A DNA stretch of 64,000 nt from Chromera velia (Eukaryota > Sar > Chromeraceae), in assembly GCA_018398765.1 (NCBI GenBank), contig JAHBMJ010005734.1, positions 64,855 to 128,854 of the forward strand, read 5' to 3'. The notes under the pieces are model-generated. The model was not told the origin of the DNA and ran no database searches. It worked only from the letters and a program-made list of their open reading frames with translations. Shown one piece after another: positions 1 to 13,165 of this stretch. Numbering within the stretch: position 1 is the stretch's first letter; each line of letters starts with the position of its first letter. Both the position numbers and the translations under genes were made by a program.

Positions 1-1344
1 ATGGCCTGCGTGTGATGGGGACGCGGCCGTTTCCGATATTCGGGAGGGCCAGTCATCCATCCAACAAGGCTTCCAACTTCTTTCTCTTTCTCGCAGCTCT
101 GTTGGGATCTTTTCTTCTTTCTCGCTTTTGTGTGTGACTGGGCGCCCGTCTCTGCTGTCGCATTCTCTCCTCGCCTCTCGTCGCCTGCCTGCCGCCTCTT
201 TCTGTTTCTGTCGGGAAAGGAAAGAATGGGAAGGGGACGAAAGGACGGGGATGGGGGAGGACAAAGAGAGAGAATGAATGCCCTGGGAGGGAGGGAGGAA
301 CTCATTCCATTCCATCATCACTTGGTGGATTGAGGCTCTCTCTCTCTCTATCGACCTGCCTGCTGGTCTCTGCATGGATTTTTTTCTATCTGCCGTCTGA
401 GAGATCGAGCTGAAAGAGAGGAGTGTCTGTATCTGTGAAAGCGAAGCGCCTTCTCTTTTTGCCTGCACTTGCTTCTCTCGGGCAGACGGTTCTTCACTTC
501 TTCCAGAGAGTGTGAGAGGAGAGGGAGATGATGCGTACTTTCCCTTCCCTTGTTTGTCTGTCTGTCTATCTCTGCTCTGTCTCTTTGTTCCCTTGCGGTC
601 CTATCTGCGGGCCCAGGGAGGAAGAAGGAGTATTGGAGAGGTGTGGTGCCCCCGTTCGAGGGGATTCATCTGGCTGCGTTGTATCCCTCTTGCTTGTGTG
701 CTCTTCTTCATTCCTGCCTCTGAGTGTGTGGGAGGAGAGGAAGAAGTGTGTCAATGGGGAGGGGGGATGAGCGGGCAGTGGGTCTCTCGATTTCTTTTTC
801 TTCTCTTCTCTTCTCTTCTCTTCTCCATGCTACTGCCTTGTGCAGCAAGCTTTTTGAGACGGTCAGAGGGTCCGTCTTTTTTCGTTTTTGTGTGTGTGAG
901 TGGTCCCCTCTCCGCCCTCCTTGCTGTCTGGCAGGACTGGCCGGCCTGTGAGAAGGAGCAAGTGCATGAGAGGGGACCTCGGGTCTTTCTTTGCATGCTC
1001 TCTCTTCTCTTGTCTGATCTCTCTTTTCCGATTCTCTGTGGCATCTGAACGGAGACCGTTGAAGAGAGGGGGAAGAGAAAAGAATGAGATAGATGCAGGG
1101 ACTCCTCCTGATTTTCGAATCAGCAATGCAGATGTACAGGCAGGCAGGCAGGCAGGCAGGCAGGGAACCAAAGAAGAAGAAAGGATATCTGACAGGCATG
1201 CAGATCCTTCTGTGTCCTTCTTTGCGTCTCGTCTTGTTGTGATCTCAGCTAGAGAAACAAAACCGAAGGAAGAGGAAGTGTATGTGTCAGGCTGGCTGGC
1301 TTCCGAGTAAAAAAAATCCGGTAGATCAAAGGAACAAAAGGGGG
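1..1344. other. No gene seen; pyrimidine/purine tracts
   Basis: Only low-complexity open frames rich in Ser, Arg, Leu and Phe are present and no splice-phased exons could be built. It holds short simple repeats, including (TCTTC)n near 795-825 and (GGCA)n near 1139-1163. The plus strand shifts between pyrimidine-rich and purine-rich stretches, as in the rest of the first 23 kb. Confidence 0.6.
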
Positions 1345-4262
1345 GGAGGAGATGAAGAGTTGGGGTGCTTCGTTTGTCCTTTTGAAGAGATGAAAGAATT
1401 AATGATGGATGAATGAACACGGAGACGAGGGGAGAGTGGAAGGAAGTGGGGGTATTGCCGTGAGAGAAGATCTTTCCTTTCCTTTCCCCCCAATTCCTGC
1501 TGTCTTCCTGTCTCTGGATGGCACTGTGAGAAGGAGGAGCAAACGCAAAAAGGTGAAGGAGGGAGGCGCAGATTATGCAGAGACCGTCTCTGATCGTTTG
1601 ACAGAGATGCCGCCGCACTGGTGTGTTTGGAAGAGGCAAAGCAACGGGGCAGGCAGAGAAAGTAACGAGTGAAACCTGGCCCTGATGCGTTGCCTTTCCT
1701 TGCCTTGCCGTGGAGTCGCTTCTGTCTGTGTTTTCCCTCTCTGTTGAACGTTTAGCTCCACACTTACTTACTTGCCGTGATCATGTGTGAGAGCCCGTAA
1801 AGCAGCAATCGGAATTGATTTGCGGGTGATGAGGTCAGGGTCGCGTGTGTGCCTAGCTGTCTGTCAGTCAGTGAGTGAATGCGGCGCCGCGTCCTTGAAA
1901 GCAGCTGCGTGGTCAGCAGAAGGGCATAAGAAAATTGTGAGCACGGACGTCGTCGTGATCTTTAGAAGCACTCGTTCTTATTATTTGAAGGAGAGCAAGC
2001 AAGAGCACCAGTCTTCTCTGATAGATAGAGCAATCGGCGATGCACATTTCTAGACTCGAATTAATTGAGAGAGGAGGCAGAGAGAGACTGAATGCACAGA
2101 GAGAGAGAGAGAGAGAAATCCGGGGGAACAAGAGGGAGGGAAACCCTCTCTGGACAGACCCCCTGTGTGATCTGATCTCCTTGCATGGAAGGCTGTTTCT
2201 GCTTTTTCTTTTTTTTCTTTCATGCGCATCTGTGAGAAAAGTAGAGGAGACAATTCAGAGGGAAGGGTTGTCTCCTCAAGCCCCCCCCGTTCCCATTGCT
2301 GTAAAAGAAGGGGGGGAAGCGTCATCTCGGAAGGAGAAGCGAGAGCGACGACGGACGCACACGTGTGCACAAGAGTTTCTCATTCCTTCTTTTCGCTTTC
2401 TCGGTTTGTTACAATCAATCTCAGCTTAGCCTAGACTTACAGAAACGAAGAAGGACGAGGAAATGCATACGTCGGACTGTCTGTCTGGCCCGCTCGCCCC
2501 GACGTCTTCCTCTCGTGTTTCTCCCGTTCAACTCGCCTGTGTCCACCGCCTCTTCTGTCAGTTGTCTTGAGGTCTCTCTGTGCAGTGATTCTTTTCGATC
2601 GGCTGCCCTGGACCGTTGAGCGATACAAGACAAGAAAACAAAAGAATTGAGGAGTGTGGAAAGAAATGAACGGTAGATTGAAGAACTACAGGGGAGGAGA
2701 CGGGGGATTCGGGCGCTTCGTTCGTCCTTTTGTAGAGATGGAAGAATTAATGATGGATGAATGAACACGGAGACGAGGGGAGAGTGGAAGGAAGTGGGGG
2801 TATTGCCGTGAGAGAAGATCTTTCCTTTCCTTTCCCCCCAATTCCTGCTGTCTTCCTGTCTCTGGATGGCACTGTGAGAAGGAGGAGCAAACGCAAAAAG
2901 GTGAAAGAGGGAGGCGCAGATTATGCAGAGACCGTCTCTGATCGTTTGACAGAGATGCCGCCGCACTGGTGTGTTTGGAAGAGGCAAAGCAACGGGGCAG
3001 GAAGAGAAAGTAACGAGTGAAACCTGGCCCTGATGCGTTGCCTTTCCTTGCCTTGCCGTGGAGTCGCTTCTGTCTGTGTTTTCCCTCTCTGTTGAACGTT
3101 TAGCTCCACACTTACTTACTTGCCGTGATCATGTGTGAGAGCCCGTAAAGCAGCAATCGGAATTGATTTGCGGGTGATGAGGTCAGGGTCGCGTGTGTGC
3201 CTAGCTGTCTGTCAGTCAGTGAGTGAATGCGGCGCCGCGTCCTTGAAAGCAGCTGCGTGGTCAGCAGAAGGGCATAAGAAAATTGTGAGCACGGACATCG
3301 TCGTGATCTTTAGAAGCACTCGTTCTTATTATTTGAAGGAGAGCAAGCAAGAGCACCAGTCTTCTCTGATAGATAGAGCAATCGGCGATGCACATTTCTA
3401 GACTCGAATTAATTGAGAGGGGAGGCAGAGAGAGACTGAATGCACAGGGAGAGAGAGAGAGAGAAATCCGGGGGAACAAGAGGGAGGGAAACCCTCTCTG
3501 GACAGACCCCCTGTGTGATCTGATCTCCTTGCATGGAAGGCTGTTTCTGCTTTTTCTTTTTTTTCTTTCATGCGCATCTGTGAGAAAAGTGGAGGAGACA
3601 AGAAAACGAAAAGCGTTGTTTCCTCAAGCGCCCCCCTCCCATAGGTGTGAGTGAGAGGGGGGAGGCGTCATCTCGGAAGGACAAGCGAGAGCGACGGCAC
3701 ACGCACGTGCATGCACAAGATTTTACCATTCCTTTGTTTAGATTTCTCGTTTCGTTGTCATCCCATCTTAGCCTAGACTCAGAGAAACGAAGGGGGAAAG
3801 GGAAGCGCATGCGTCTGTCTTGTCTGTCTGTCTGGCCCGCTCGCCCCGACGTCTTCCTCTCGTGTTTCTCCCGTTCAACTCGCCTGTTTCTACCGCCTCT
3901 TCTGTCTGTTGTCTTGAGCTCCCTTTGTTCCTGCAGAGTGATTCTTTCTATTCGATCGACTGCCTTGGACCGGTGAGGGATGGAAGACAAGACAAGAACA
4001 GAAAAGAATTGAGGAGTGTGGAAAGAAATGAACGTCAGACAGATCGAGGAACAAAAGGGGGGAAGACGAGGGGTTCGGGTGCTTCGTTCGTCATTTGTCT
4101 TTGAAGAGATGGAAGGATTAATATGGATGAATGGACACGGAGACGAGGGGAGAGTGGAAGGAAGTGGGGGTAATGCCGTCAGAGAAGAGATTTCCTTTTC
4201 TTTCCCCCCGAATTCTACTGTCTGCCTGTCTCTGGATGGCCCTGTGAGAAGGAGGAGCAACC
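1345..4262. repeat. Tandem array of a ~1348-bp unit (2.2 copies)
   Basis: Unit 1 runs about 1345-2692, unit 2 about 2693-4040, and a third partial unit about 4041-4262. Positions 1382-2230 and 2730-3578 differ at only about five sites by eye, so that duplication is recent. The rest of the unit and the third copy are more diverged. Open frames inside are duplicated with the DNA (for example 1409-1672 and 2757-3020) but are low complexity and have no recognisable domain, so they are not called as genes. Confidence 0.9.
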
Positions 4263-7200
4263 AAATACAGTCAGCTGGATTGTTTCCTTTCACGCGGAGG
4301 ATGAACAAGAGGGCACGGAGAAGTGCAGGAGGAGATAGAGGTAGCCAGGGAAGTGGCTGCTCTTTCTGGCTGACTTCACTGGGAAAGAAGTCTTTTTCTT
4401 GTATTTTCTAATATGTGAGACTGGGCGTTTTCGTGCCTTTCGTTTCTTTTTGTTTTTCCTTGTCTTTGTTTTTTGGTCAACTGTTCACCGAAGAGCAAAA
4501 AAGTGAGGAAAGACGAACAGAGAGTGAGAGATAAAATGCGCCCTGAGACTTTGCCTTGTGGCGGAGTCTGTTTTCCTTCTTCGTCTGCCGTCTCCTCAGT
4601 CATCTGCTCGGTTTGAAGGGGATTGTTGTGGAAAGCGTCTCTCTTGAGATGTCTTCTTCTTTATCTCCCTTTTCCATCTGGGCTTCCTTTCATGCTCATG
4701 CGCATGTGTGAGGGGGCATCCCTCTGTCTCCCTGAAAGTCCGGACGCCTGCAAGCAAGCAAGTCTGTCTCTGCATAGACAGTGGACGGTTGGATGGACAG
4801 ACAGACAGACAGACAGACGGGCCCTCAGGTGCTCCTTGTTGCTTCGAATTTTGTTTTGTCCTTCTTTCCTTCTCTCCGGTGAGGGGGTGTTCGGTTCGGT
4901 TGAGGGTTGAGTGGGTTGAGGGAGGGACCGCTTTGTTTGAATGCATCATCTCTCCTTCTTTCCTTTACCATTCCCTTGATTCCTGTCTGAACACCACTGA
5001 GAAACCAAAGAGACAAAATTCGATGCTCAAGGGGCAGCTCCTTTCTTGCTTCCTTCCTTCTTTCCTTCTCCTTCCACCTGAGCAGTGGAGTGGCGCTTAC
5101 GCCCGTTCGTGTGTGCATGTGAGAGAGACGAATTTGCGAGGACAGAAAGGGAAGGGCAATACCCGACCTGCACTGTCCCTTCGCTTGTTCGTCTCTAGAT
5201 CGCTGACTGGATGAAGGTCTCGGTCGGTGGTCGTCTTCTTCTTCTTCTGCTACTGCTGCTGCTTCTCCTGCGGGTGCAACTGCCCCCCCCCATCTAAGGT
5301 CTGTCCGCCCTTTCCCCTTCCGTCCGAACAAGTGAGACGGTTTCCGTCCTGCGCCTTTTCCTTGAGCAGCTAGGTTGTACCTCTTATTGATGGTGCAGAC
5401 GCTACGACCAAACGGTTGGGGTCCCTGGGGGTGTTGTGCTCCAAACGGAACCTCCCTCCAGGTTGCCTGGCTGCGTTCCTCTGACTGAGCAACTGAGTGG
5501 CCGCCTTTTTGGCTCAGGTGTCTGAGACTGACTGGTGCCCGGTTGCGTTTCCGTTCTTTTTCCTTCATTCCTCTCCCCGTGCCTCTTTCTTGCATGCGTG
5601 TGGCCGTCTGTCTCCAACTTCCTTTCCTGCCTCTTCGTGAGCGCTCAGGGAGGGAGGGAGGGAGGCAGGGGGGTGCACTCGTGTAGCGAGGGGCTTTTCC
5701 GTCTCTTTTGATTGCATGTGCGAGTGAGGAGGCCTCCCTTTTCTCCCTCCTGCTCTCGGGGAAGGGAAGAAGTGGGTGGGGCCTCTCTCTCCCTCTCTGA
5801 CGTGAGACTCTGTCGGTTCCTCCTCGTTTCCTCTCCCTTTTGCGGGGACATGAAAGAAGCGCGGAAGGGCAGAGAGAGTCTCTGGGGGGTTGTCATCTAG
5901 TCAATCAATCAGTCAGTCAGTCAGTGAAGCCGACAGACCGCGTCCCCCTCTTCGTTCCAGACAACAAACAAGTGTGATGGCAGCCGAAGCCAGCCGAGGA
6001 GAGAGGGGAGGAATCATTTTTTGCATACTTCTCGATTCCTTCGTCTTTTCTTCGATGGTTCTTCGCCCCTTGAGCCTGTTGAAATAGCGACAAGAGAGAA
6101 TGGGCAGGCTCCACCTGTCTCTTTCCGGCTTGTGTTGCTTGTCAGCAAGCGTTTTTCCGCCCGTGTTATATCGTTGAACACAGTCTTTTCTCTCCTGTTT
6201 TGTTGTCTCGGCTTTCCTTCCTTTCTTTCCTTTTTGGCCTTTGTATACCTTGTGAAGGTCTGGCTGTCTGAGAGGGTGGTAGGAGAATTCAGAGATGAGA
6301 GGGAGAGGAGGGCGCCGTCCAAAATTTCGTCTCTTCTTTGGCCTTCCTGTCCGTCATTTCGTCATTTCATACTCCCCCATCCAGAAGTTCACAAAGACTC
6401 CCTCGCTCTTTCGCCTTCTCTCTCTTCCTGCCCGGACCTCCCGCCACCGTTGATACACGCACGGACAGACAGAAAGTCACAGACAGAGAGGGAGCGGTAC
6501 ACACAGGTCGTGAAAGGAAAAGACCACTCCAACGGCTGTCCATACCGGACGTTGTCAGGATGATGATGTCCCGTATGACAGCGCATAAAACGCCTCGGTA
6601 TTTTATGCTTGTCCTGTTCGCATACCTTTGAGCGACCGGCGATCAATCCCTTTGAGCGGTGCTCACTGGGATTGTCGCTTTCGCGTGACCTGATCTTTTT
6701 TCTTGTTCTTGACATCTTTTCACTTCCACTTCGGTCGTTGTCTGATCTGTTTTCTTTCTTGTCTGTGTGTGTGTGGGAGTGGCCGTGGTGGTGCACCCGG
6801 TTCCGCTGCTGTCCTGTCCGTCAACCGACGGACGGACGGAGGCGCATGGATGGAATGCGGGAAGACAGTACAGCGGCCTCAACCGATCGACCGTCAGATT
6901 GGTGAGATGATGCAGAGAGAGGGACAGCCATGCAGAATTTCTTTTCCCTTTTTTGTCAATGTGAGAGAGACCCTCTTTTCTTCGCTGTCCGGCGACCCCT
7001 TCCCCTCAACTTTCCTTCTCGTCTCTCTGACTTTCCCCTCTGTTCTTCCACCAAACTTAACTGTGTTGTCGGCATGCGTCTCTTCACCCTTTCCCCTGTT
7101 TCTCCTTTCCCCTCCTGGATCCTTTTCCGCATCTTTTCCGATCAGGGGCGCATGCAGGTGGGTGGGTGGGTCTTTGGGGGGGTGCGTGTCTGTCTGGAGT

Positions 7201-9324
7201 GAGGGAGCGGGGCTGTCCGTTTTGACTCCAGGTAAGACGGGGTGGGGTGGGGTGGGGTGATGATCAGACGGACCATGTTCGTCTGTCTGTCTGTCATTCC
7301 TCTGAGTCCTCTCCCTTCTTTCTTTCTGGCTGTCTCAAAGAAGGAAGAACAGGCAGCTCTGAGCCCTCTTTCTTTCGATTAGCCCGCCCCCTTTCTCTCT
7401 CTTTGTATGTGTAAGCGTGTGTGTGTGTGCACTTTCTTCATTTGGTCATGTGAGAGCAGCAGAAAGTGTGCGTGGCGGCTGGCAGGAGACAGGGCGGCCT
7501 CGTTTAGTCTCGTCTCGTCTCTCTGCCTCACTCGCTTGACCTCCCCCTTTCTGGGTGGGGTCAGTGCGAGTGCCTGTATGCTGCGTTGCTGGTGCTGCTG
7601 CGGGTGGGGGGGGTGCTCTCTGGTTCTCCGACAGATCTGTCTGCTCTCCTTAATTTCCCTTTCCTTTCATGTTCCTTCTTTCCTCTTCACTCTCGCGGAG
7701 GGGTTCTGGGAACGGAACGGCAAGGGAGAAGGCTGGGAGTAGTAAGATGAGTCGTTTCCTCTTTCACCCTCATCGGAAAGCAGCAGAAAAAGCAGGCAGG
7801 CACGCAGAGAAGAAGAATGCATCATCGACGTGTGGGAGGGGGCGTGTCGAGTCATCGCCTCCGTAGGAAAAGGCTGAGGCGTGCGTAGATCTTCGTGAGC
7901 TCTGTGCCACTTCAATTTTTTCTTGCTCAAAGACATGAAAAAGAAAAAAAAAAAAAGAAAGAGAGAGTGCGGGTTGTTGTGTTCAGGAAGCAAGGAAGAG
8001 TAGCAATCTGTCTTTGTATACCCACCTATCCGTCTCTGTCTCTGCATGTCATGTGAGAGTGGCCTTCCGTGTCGACAGTTCTCGTTTCTTCGCTTCCGTC
8101 GGTCCTCTGATGGAAGGAAGGAAGGAATGACGTCGCACTCTGGCCTCGGCCCTTTGCGAACAGCATCGCATGCGACTCTTCCCTTCTCTCTCTGGAGTCG
8201 CAGAGGAGCCTTGCGCTTTGGGTAGTCTTCGCTGTCCGTGACTGGTTTCACTGAACTGGGCTCGTCTCTCTCTGTCTTTGACCGGTGCGGCACGTCTGCG
8301 CAGGTGGATGCTTTCAGTAAGGCGTTCTGGGTTCGTCCCGGTAGTCCGACTGTCTGTCTCTGTTTGTGCGTGCCGAGGGGGGAGCTCTGGTTGATTGATT
8401 GGTTGGTTGGTTGATTGACTGAGAGAAAGGAGGAAGAAGGGACTTCTTTCTTCTTTCTTCTCTTCTCCACATTCCTTGTCTTGTGGGAGGGGTGAGAGAC
8501 GATCGTCCGGGTCTTCTGGACGGTTGTCTGCTCGCCCTTTCTTCTTCCCCCTCTTCCGTTTTTCCTGAGAGCCTGCATGTGTTGAGTTTACTCGCAGGCG
8601 TCGTCCCTCTGTCTGTTTCCCTCCACCCCATTCCGTTTCCTTCAATCCTTCCCTCTTTTACCATTCCTCATTTCAGGCATGCAGAGAAAAAGAAAGAGAG
8701 ACGAGGTTCTCTCAGAAGGAGTGGATGAAGGGAAGGAAGGAAGGATCTCTCATCAATCAATCAATTCATTCTCCTACCGAAGGAAGAGGCGTCCACCCGA
8801 CTTCATGAAGACTGCGCTGGGGGAGAGGGGGGAGGAGTTTTTTTTTATGTCTGACTGATTGACTGACTGACTCATTGCACATCTTCGGGGTTTCTTTGCG
8901 ACTGGAGCCTCACAGAATGTCCGAAAGAGAAAGTGCGTTCTTTCTTGTGCGAACAATCAGAGAGAGGCAACTTGAGCATGTCGGTTGGTGTCCGTATGTC
9001 ACAACCGCTCCTCCCTCCATCTTTTCAAGTTGGAGTGATGGGAGATGGGGGGTGCATGCGAATGACTGAGTGCAATTGTCTTTACCTACCTTCGTTCTGC
9101 CGCATCATCGCTCACTGCCTTAGATTAGAAAAAAGGTCGACGGCATTGAGACGGTGTTAGCGGATCTTGCCTTCCTTTTCTCCTCTCCCCTCCTGTTACT
9201 CCAGGAGGTGGGGGTCTCAATCCGCCTTCGTTTCTTGTTTTGATTCTTCGTTCGCAGTCTCTAGGAACATTCAATTCGCTCTCTTGCTTTCTTCCTTTCT
9301 TTCTTTTTTCTTACACGGTTTCTT
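4263..9324. other. No gene seen; repeat-rich low-complexity DNA
   Basis: Alternating CT-rich and GA-rich tracts with many copies of a junction of the form TTTCATGTGTGAGAG. Short simple repeats include (GACA)n near 4798-4818 and GATT/GGTT runs near 8391-8418. A copy of the GAGCATGTCGGTTGG motif occurs near 8976. Open frames up to about 300 codons exist on the minus strand, but their composition mirrors the tract asymmetry and no domain or consistent splicing was found. Confidence 0.55.
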
Positions 9325-9560
9325 TGTGAGAGTGGCGGCTGACGCGAACAGAGCAGTTCCTCTCCTCACTCTCGACTCCCTCTGCCTTGTTTCTCTTAGG
9401 TCTCCTGGGGAGAACAGAGGAGGATGTTGGGGGGGGGAGGGACAGCTTTCATACTGCGTCAGAGCTGCCATAGGGACTTCTGTTGCGTCGACGTGCCGTC
9501 TGTCTGACCGATTGATTGAGGGAAGAGGGGAGGCACGGAGGCTGACTGAGGGTCCCTTCG
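9325..9560 (+). repeat. Dispersed repeat module R1, copy 1
   Basis: Begins near GTGAGAGTGGCGGCTGACG, continues through a CT-rich stretch, and ends near a segment reading CGTGCCGTCTGTCTGACCG then GATTGAGGGAAGAGG. The same order of segments recurs near 11510-11735 and 16395-16630. No coding potential is recognised. Confidence 0.8.
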
Positions 9561-9699
9561 TAGAAAAGAGAAGAGGAAGAGGAGACGGCAGAGGAATTCA
9601 GCAGGAAGAGGAGCTGCGTGAGACGCGAGTGAAGTCGCTGGAGCATTCTTTGCAAAGAAAAATAAGCAGAATCCTGCGATCGTTACATTGCATCTACTC

Positions 9700-9800
9700 G
9701 TCTTTTTTGCTTTCATCGGTGTGAGAGCAGCGGCCCCGTCCGGCGGCTACTGTTGTGGAGGAGGCGTTTGTCCTTTGGTTTCTCCCATCCTTCGCTTCTT
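9700..9800 (+). repeat. Dispersed repeat module R2, copy 1
   Basis: The segment around GGTGTGAGAGCAGCGGCCCC, followed by a GGCGGCTACTG stretch, is repeated near 11880-11990. R2 follows R1 at a similar distance in both places, so R1 and R2 were probably duplicated together. Confidence 0.75.
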
Positions 9801-9961
9801 CCTTTTCCCTTTGTCTCGTTACCCGAAGTGGACTGAAAGCGAGGGAGAGAAAGAGCGACAAAAAGAAACATTGGGGGCGTACCTTCTCTCTCTGCATTCC
9901 CTCTGAGGGAATCACTAGAAGACTACCACCACCACTACCATTACTGCCCCTTCAGTCTTGC

Positions 9962-10216
9962 AGGTTGATCGAAAGAAGAGGAAAAGAACACTCAACCCCC
10001 AGACAAAAGTTGCGTGAAGAACGACTGAATGCGAAAAGATCCCTGGACTTCTACCAGAGCAAGAAGGGACTCATGAGTGGAAGATCACTTTTTCAAAGCG
10101 TTGTGCAGAATGACCAGAAGACCAAAAGCACTATTTACTACCCTTTTCTCAGTCGTGATGCATGGTCCCAAGACCTACTACTCAGAGCTCACAAAAACCT
10201 CAATACGCCACTGTGA
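9962..10216 (+). CDS. Candidate terminal exon of an unidentified gene
   Basis: A frame opens directly after a TCTTGCAG acceptor and runs 84 codons to TGA at 10214-10216. The peptide is mixed and charged rather than low complexity; it has a basic helical start (RQKLREERLNAKR), then a Ser/Gln-rich part, and ends in LNTPL. No family was recognised and no upstream exons could be joined. It lies in repeat-rich DNA, and a hairpin-family motif starts right after the stop. It could be a fragment of a dead gene. Confidence 0.3.
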   Translation, partial: RLIERRGKEHSTPRQKLREERLNAKRSLDFYQSKKGLMSGRSLFQSVVQNDQKTKSTIYYPFLSRDAWSQDLLLRAHKNLNTPL

Positions 10217-10687
10217 GAATGACCGAATGCAAATCTCCGGAGCTGTTGGTGAAAGTCCAAAGAGCAGTACAGGACTCATAGGAAGTGCAGCCGATGGCAG
10301 GCCTCCTGCCTGCAGCGTTTCGTCCCTCCATTCTTCCATCCTGCTTGTAAGAGAGAGAGTTCGCAGAAAAGAAAGGCAAGAGAGAGACTCTCCGTCTTCT
10401 TTCTTATCTTCATTTCCCCTCGTCGGCTGCATTGTCGCACTTGCAGTGTGTGCAGTGAGTCAGTGAGGGGTTACGATGGGCACATCTTCTTCAACTGCTC
10501 ACTCCTTTCCGTTCCTTTCCTCATTCCTCCTTCCCTTCCAAAATTCTGATGTGGTGCCTCTCGACGATGGGGCGTCCTTCCCTCGATGTTGTTTGTTCTC
10601 TTTCTCCTCTCCTCCCCATTTTTCCTTCTGGGACCCGGACGGACAGAAAGGATGGGGCATTGGGGGGAGGGTAGACTGAGACGACTG

Positions 10688-10800
10688 GAGCATGTCGGTT
10701 GGAGGTAATCTGCAGTGAATAAGCTGGGATTGCATGACCCAATGCGAATCACGAATGCCATCTAGAGCTGTCGGTGCTTCAAACCCCCCCGCAGGGTATC
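10688..10800 (+). repeat. Hairpin-family element (GAGCATGTCGGTTGG type)
   Basis: Left motif GAGCATGTCGGTTGG near 10689 and right motif TGACCCAATGCGAATC near 10735, followed by a shared tail (GAATGCCATCTAGAGCTG, then GTATCCCAA). The tail also occurs near 12680-12715, 14715-14770 and 15930-15990. Confidence 0.7.
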
Positions 10801-11509
10801 CCAAATGGGATACTCCGTCATTTTCCCCGTAGGAGACCAGAATTCTGGCGCTATACACCGGCAGCATGAAAGAAGAAGTTGTCGCGGTGTGAGCAGGTGA
10901 CAGAGCAGCAGGGTGGTCGCAGATGAGGGCGGTCGATTTCTCTTCGGCCTGCTCTTAGTGCGTCCTCTGTCCGTGTGTCTATTGCTTGTTTTCATCTTTT
11001 CCTCCGTCTGAGCTCTTTTGAAGAGTGCCTTGAGTGCGAGCAAAGAGGGAAGGGAGATCGGGCAAGAGAGCGGCGTTCCTTTCCACCCATATGCAAGGCG
11101 TCGCGCTTTTCGCTGTGGGCGGTAGTTGGTTGCCCTCCCTTTCCACCTCTTTCCTTTCCCCTCTTCTCTCTTCTTTCCCTTCCCTTTCCGCCCTTTCCCT
11201 TTCCTTCCCTTGCTGTGTTGCTTCTTCCTCGCAGTGTCGGGCAGGGAAAAACAAAGTGAGCATTCGGTCGGTGTCTCTGGGAGTGGTTTCTTCATGACAG
11301 ACAGTCGTCTGGAAAAATGACTTGCTTGCACCAGATCAATACCTGCCTTTCGTGCATGAAGAGGAAGGCCTTGCAAACAACTCGCCGGCCTTCTCTGAAT
11401 TCTGTCATCCGATCGAGTATACATCCATGCAGTTTTTGTAGGTGTGTCTCTGGAGACTCTCTATCCTTGTTTGTTACCTTTGTTCCCATTCTTTTTGTTT
11501 CTGACATGG

Positions 11510-11735
11510 TTTCTGTGTGAGGGTGGCGGCTGACGCAAACGGAGCAGCTCCTGATTCCTCGACTTTCTCTGCCGTGTTTCTCTCCGGGGAAGCAGAGGAG
11601 GATGTCAAGGGGAGGAGGGACAGCTTTTTTGTTGCGTCGGGGGTGCCATGGGGACTTCTGTTGCGTCGACGTGCCGACTCTCTGACCGATTGACTGAGGG
11701 AAGAGGCGAGACATGGAGGCTGATTGAGGGCCCCC
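11510..11735 (+). repeat. Dispersed repeat module R1, copy 2
   Basis: Matches 9325-9560 and 16395-16630 in order and wording: GTGAGGGTGGCGGCTGACG at the left, a CT-rich centre, then CGTGCCGACTCTCTGACCG and GACTGAGGGAAGAGG at the right. R2 copy 2 follows near 11880-11990. Confidence 0.8.
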
Positions 11736-12504
11736 TTGTAGAAAAGAGAAGAGAAGAGAAGCAGAAGGAAAATCGAGCAGAAAGATGGTCTGTCTGGATC
11801 GGGAACAAGTTGCTGGTCTTGCCTCATCATTCTTCCTGAGAGATCTTTGGGTGAATCCAGCAATCGTCCGTCTGATTCACTCTTCTTTCTTTCTTGCTTT
11901 CATGGGTGTGAGAGCAGCGGCCCCTTCCGGTGGCTGCTGCTGCAGAGGTGGCTTTTGTCGTTTGGTTTCTGTTCCTCTCCTTTGTCTTTTCCTCTTTCTG
12001 TAAGGGGAAGAGTTGATCAGTGGGGAGGAAGAGTGGACATGCGGGACAGACAAGCTTTCTTTGCGAACAGAAAACGCACACGCATGCATGCACACACACG
12101 CATGGAGAGGGGAGGAAGGAGTGTAGATGGGTCACCTTCATGCTTCTTGCTCTTTTTCTCTCCTCCATTTTCATGTGTCATGTGAGAGAGGGCAGGGAAG
12201 GGAAGGCAGGGCTGGAATTTTCTTCTGGCCTTTTTTTCGTTCTCTCCTCTTAGCTCAGTTCTGAGGGCTCTCTGTGTGTCACCCCGACAGAGAGAGCGTC
12301 TCTCTCTGCCCACACGTCCGTTCTCCGTTGTCTCTCCACACTTTCGTTCCGTCCCTCCTTCCTGCTCCATAGAATCGTAGATGGTGCTGGGAGTGTGGGA
12401 GGTTTCCTTACGGTCGTTCTCCTTTTGGGAAGTGGAAGGAAGTGCTGACTTGTGCTTTCTGACTCGTAGGCCCGTCAGCTACGTTGCTTCGCGGGAGACG
12501 GCCT

Positions 12505-12600
12505 GAGCATTTCGGTTGGCGTCTGTGAGTCTGTCTGCTTTGCTCTGTTCACACGGAACGAAAATGTCGTCTTGCAGAATGACCGTGTGCGAATCTCTGG
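12505..12600 (+). repeat. Hairpin-family element
   Basis: Left end GAGCATTTCGGTTGGCGTC near 12505; right end GAATGACCGTGTGCGAATCTC near 12575-12598. The ends are imperfect inverted repeats (GCATTTCGGT against ACCGxxTGC). The interior is similar to the copy near 14530 but lacks its duplicated CACGTG palindrome. Confidence 0.75.
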
Positions 12601-13120
12601 AGCATGTTGGTGATGTCCGGGCGCCGTGTCGGTCTTTGACAGCGTCTGATGCCGCATGCGAATTTCGATTCCGTCTGGAGCCGTCGGTGGTTCCACTGCC
12701 TAGTATCCCAAGTGCATGGGGGTACATCCTTCGAAGACCTATGGGGAGATCGACCACCTGGACTTGGCAGTCGTTGGAAAAATCGACAGCGTCAAAAAGA
12801 AGAAGAAAAACAGAGAGTGAAGGTTCTTTCTCCGTTCATCCATTCGCCAATCCATTCTTCCGTGTTGCAGTGAGTTAAAAGAAAACGATTTGCAGGGAGA
12901 CAGACCCTTTCTTCCTTCCGTCCTTCTTATGCCCGAGATTTCCCTCTTTCTCTCCTGAACCTCTCTTTCCCTTTCTGGACGCGGACAGAGGGGATGGGGN
13001 GGGGGGGGGGGGGGGGAAGGATAAGATGGAGTCACTTAATTCGGGCATGTTGATTCGATCCGCCGTGTCCACAGCAGTGCATTAGGGCGCAATGCCAAGC
13101 GGACTTGCTTGCTTGTGGGA

Positions 13121-13165
13121 TGACCGAATGCGATCGCATCTCTGGAGCATGTCGGTTGGTGTCTG
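13121..13165 (+). repeat. Hairpin-family motif pair
   Basis: GATGACCGAATGCGATCGCATCTC followed directly by GGAGCATGTCGGTTGG. ATGCGATCGCAT is itself a 12-bp perfect palindrome. The same arrangement recurs near 13800-13840. Confidence 0.7.
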
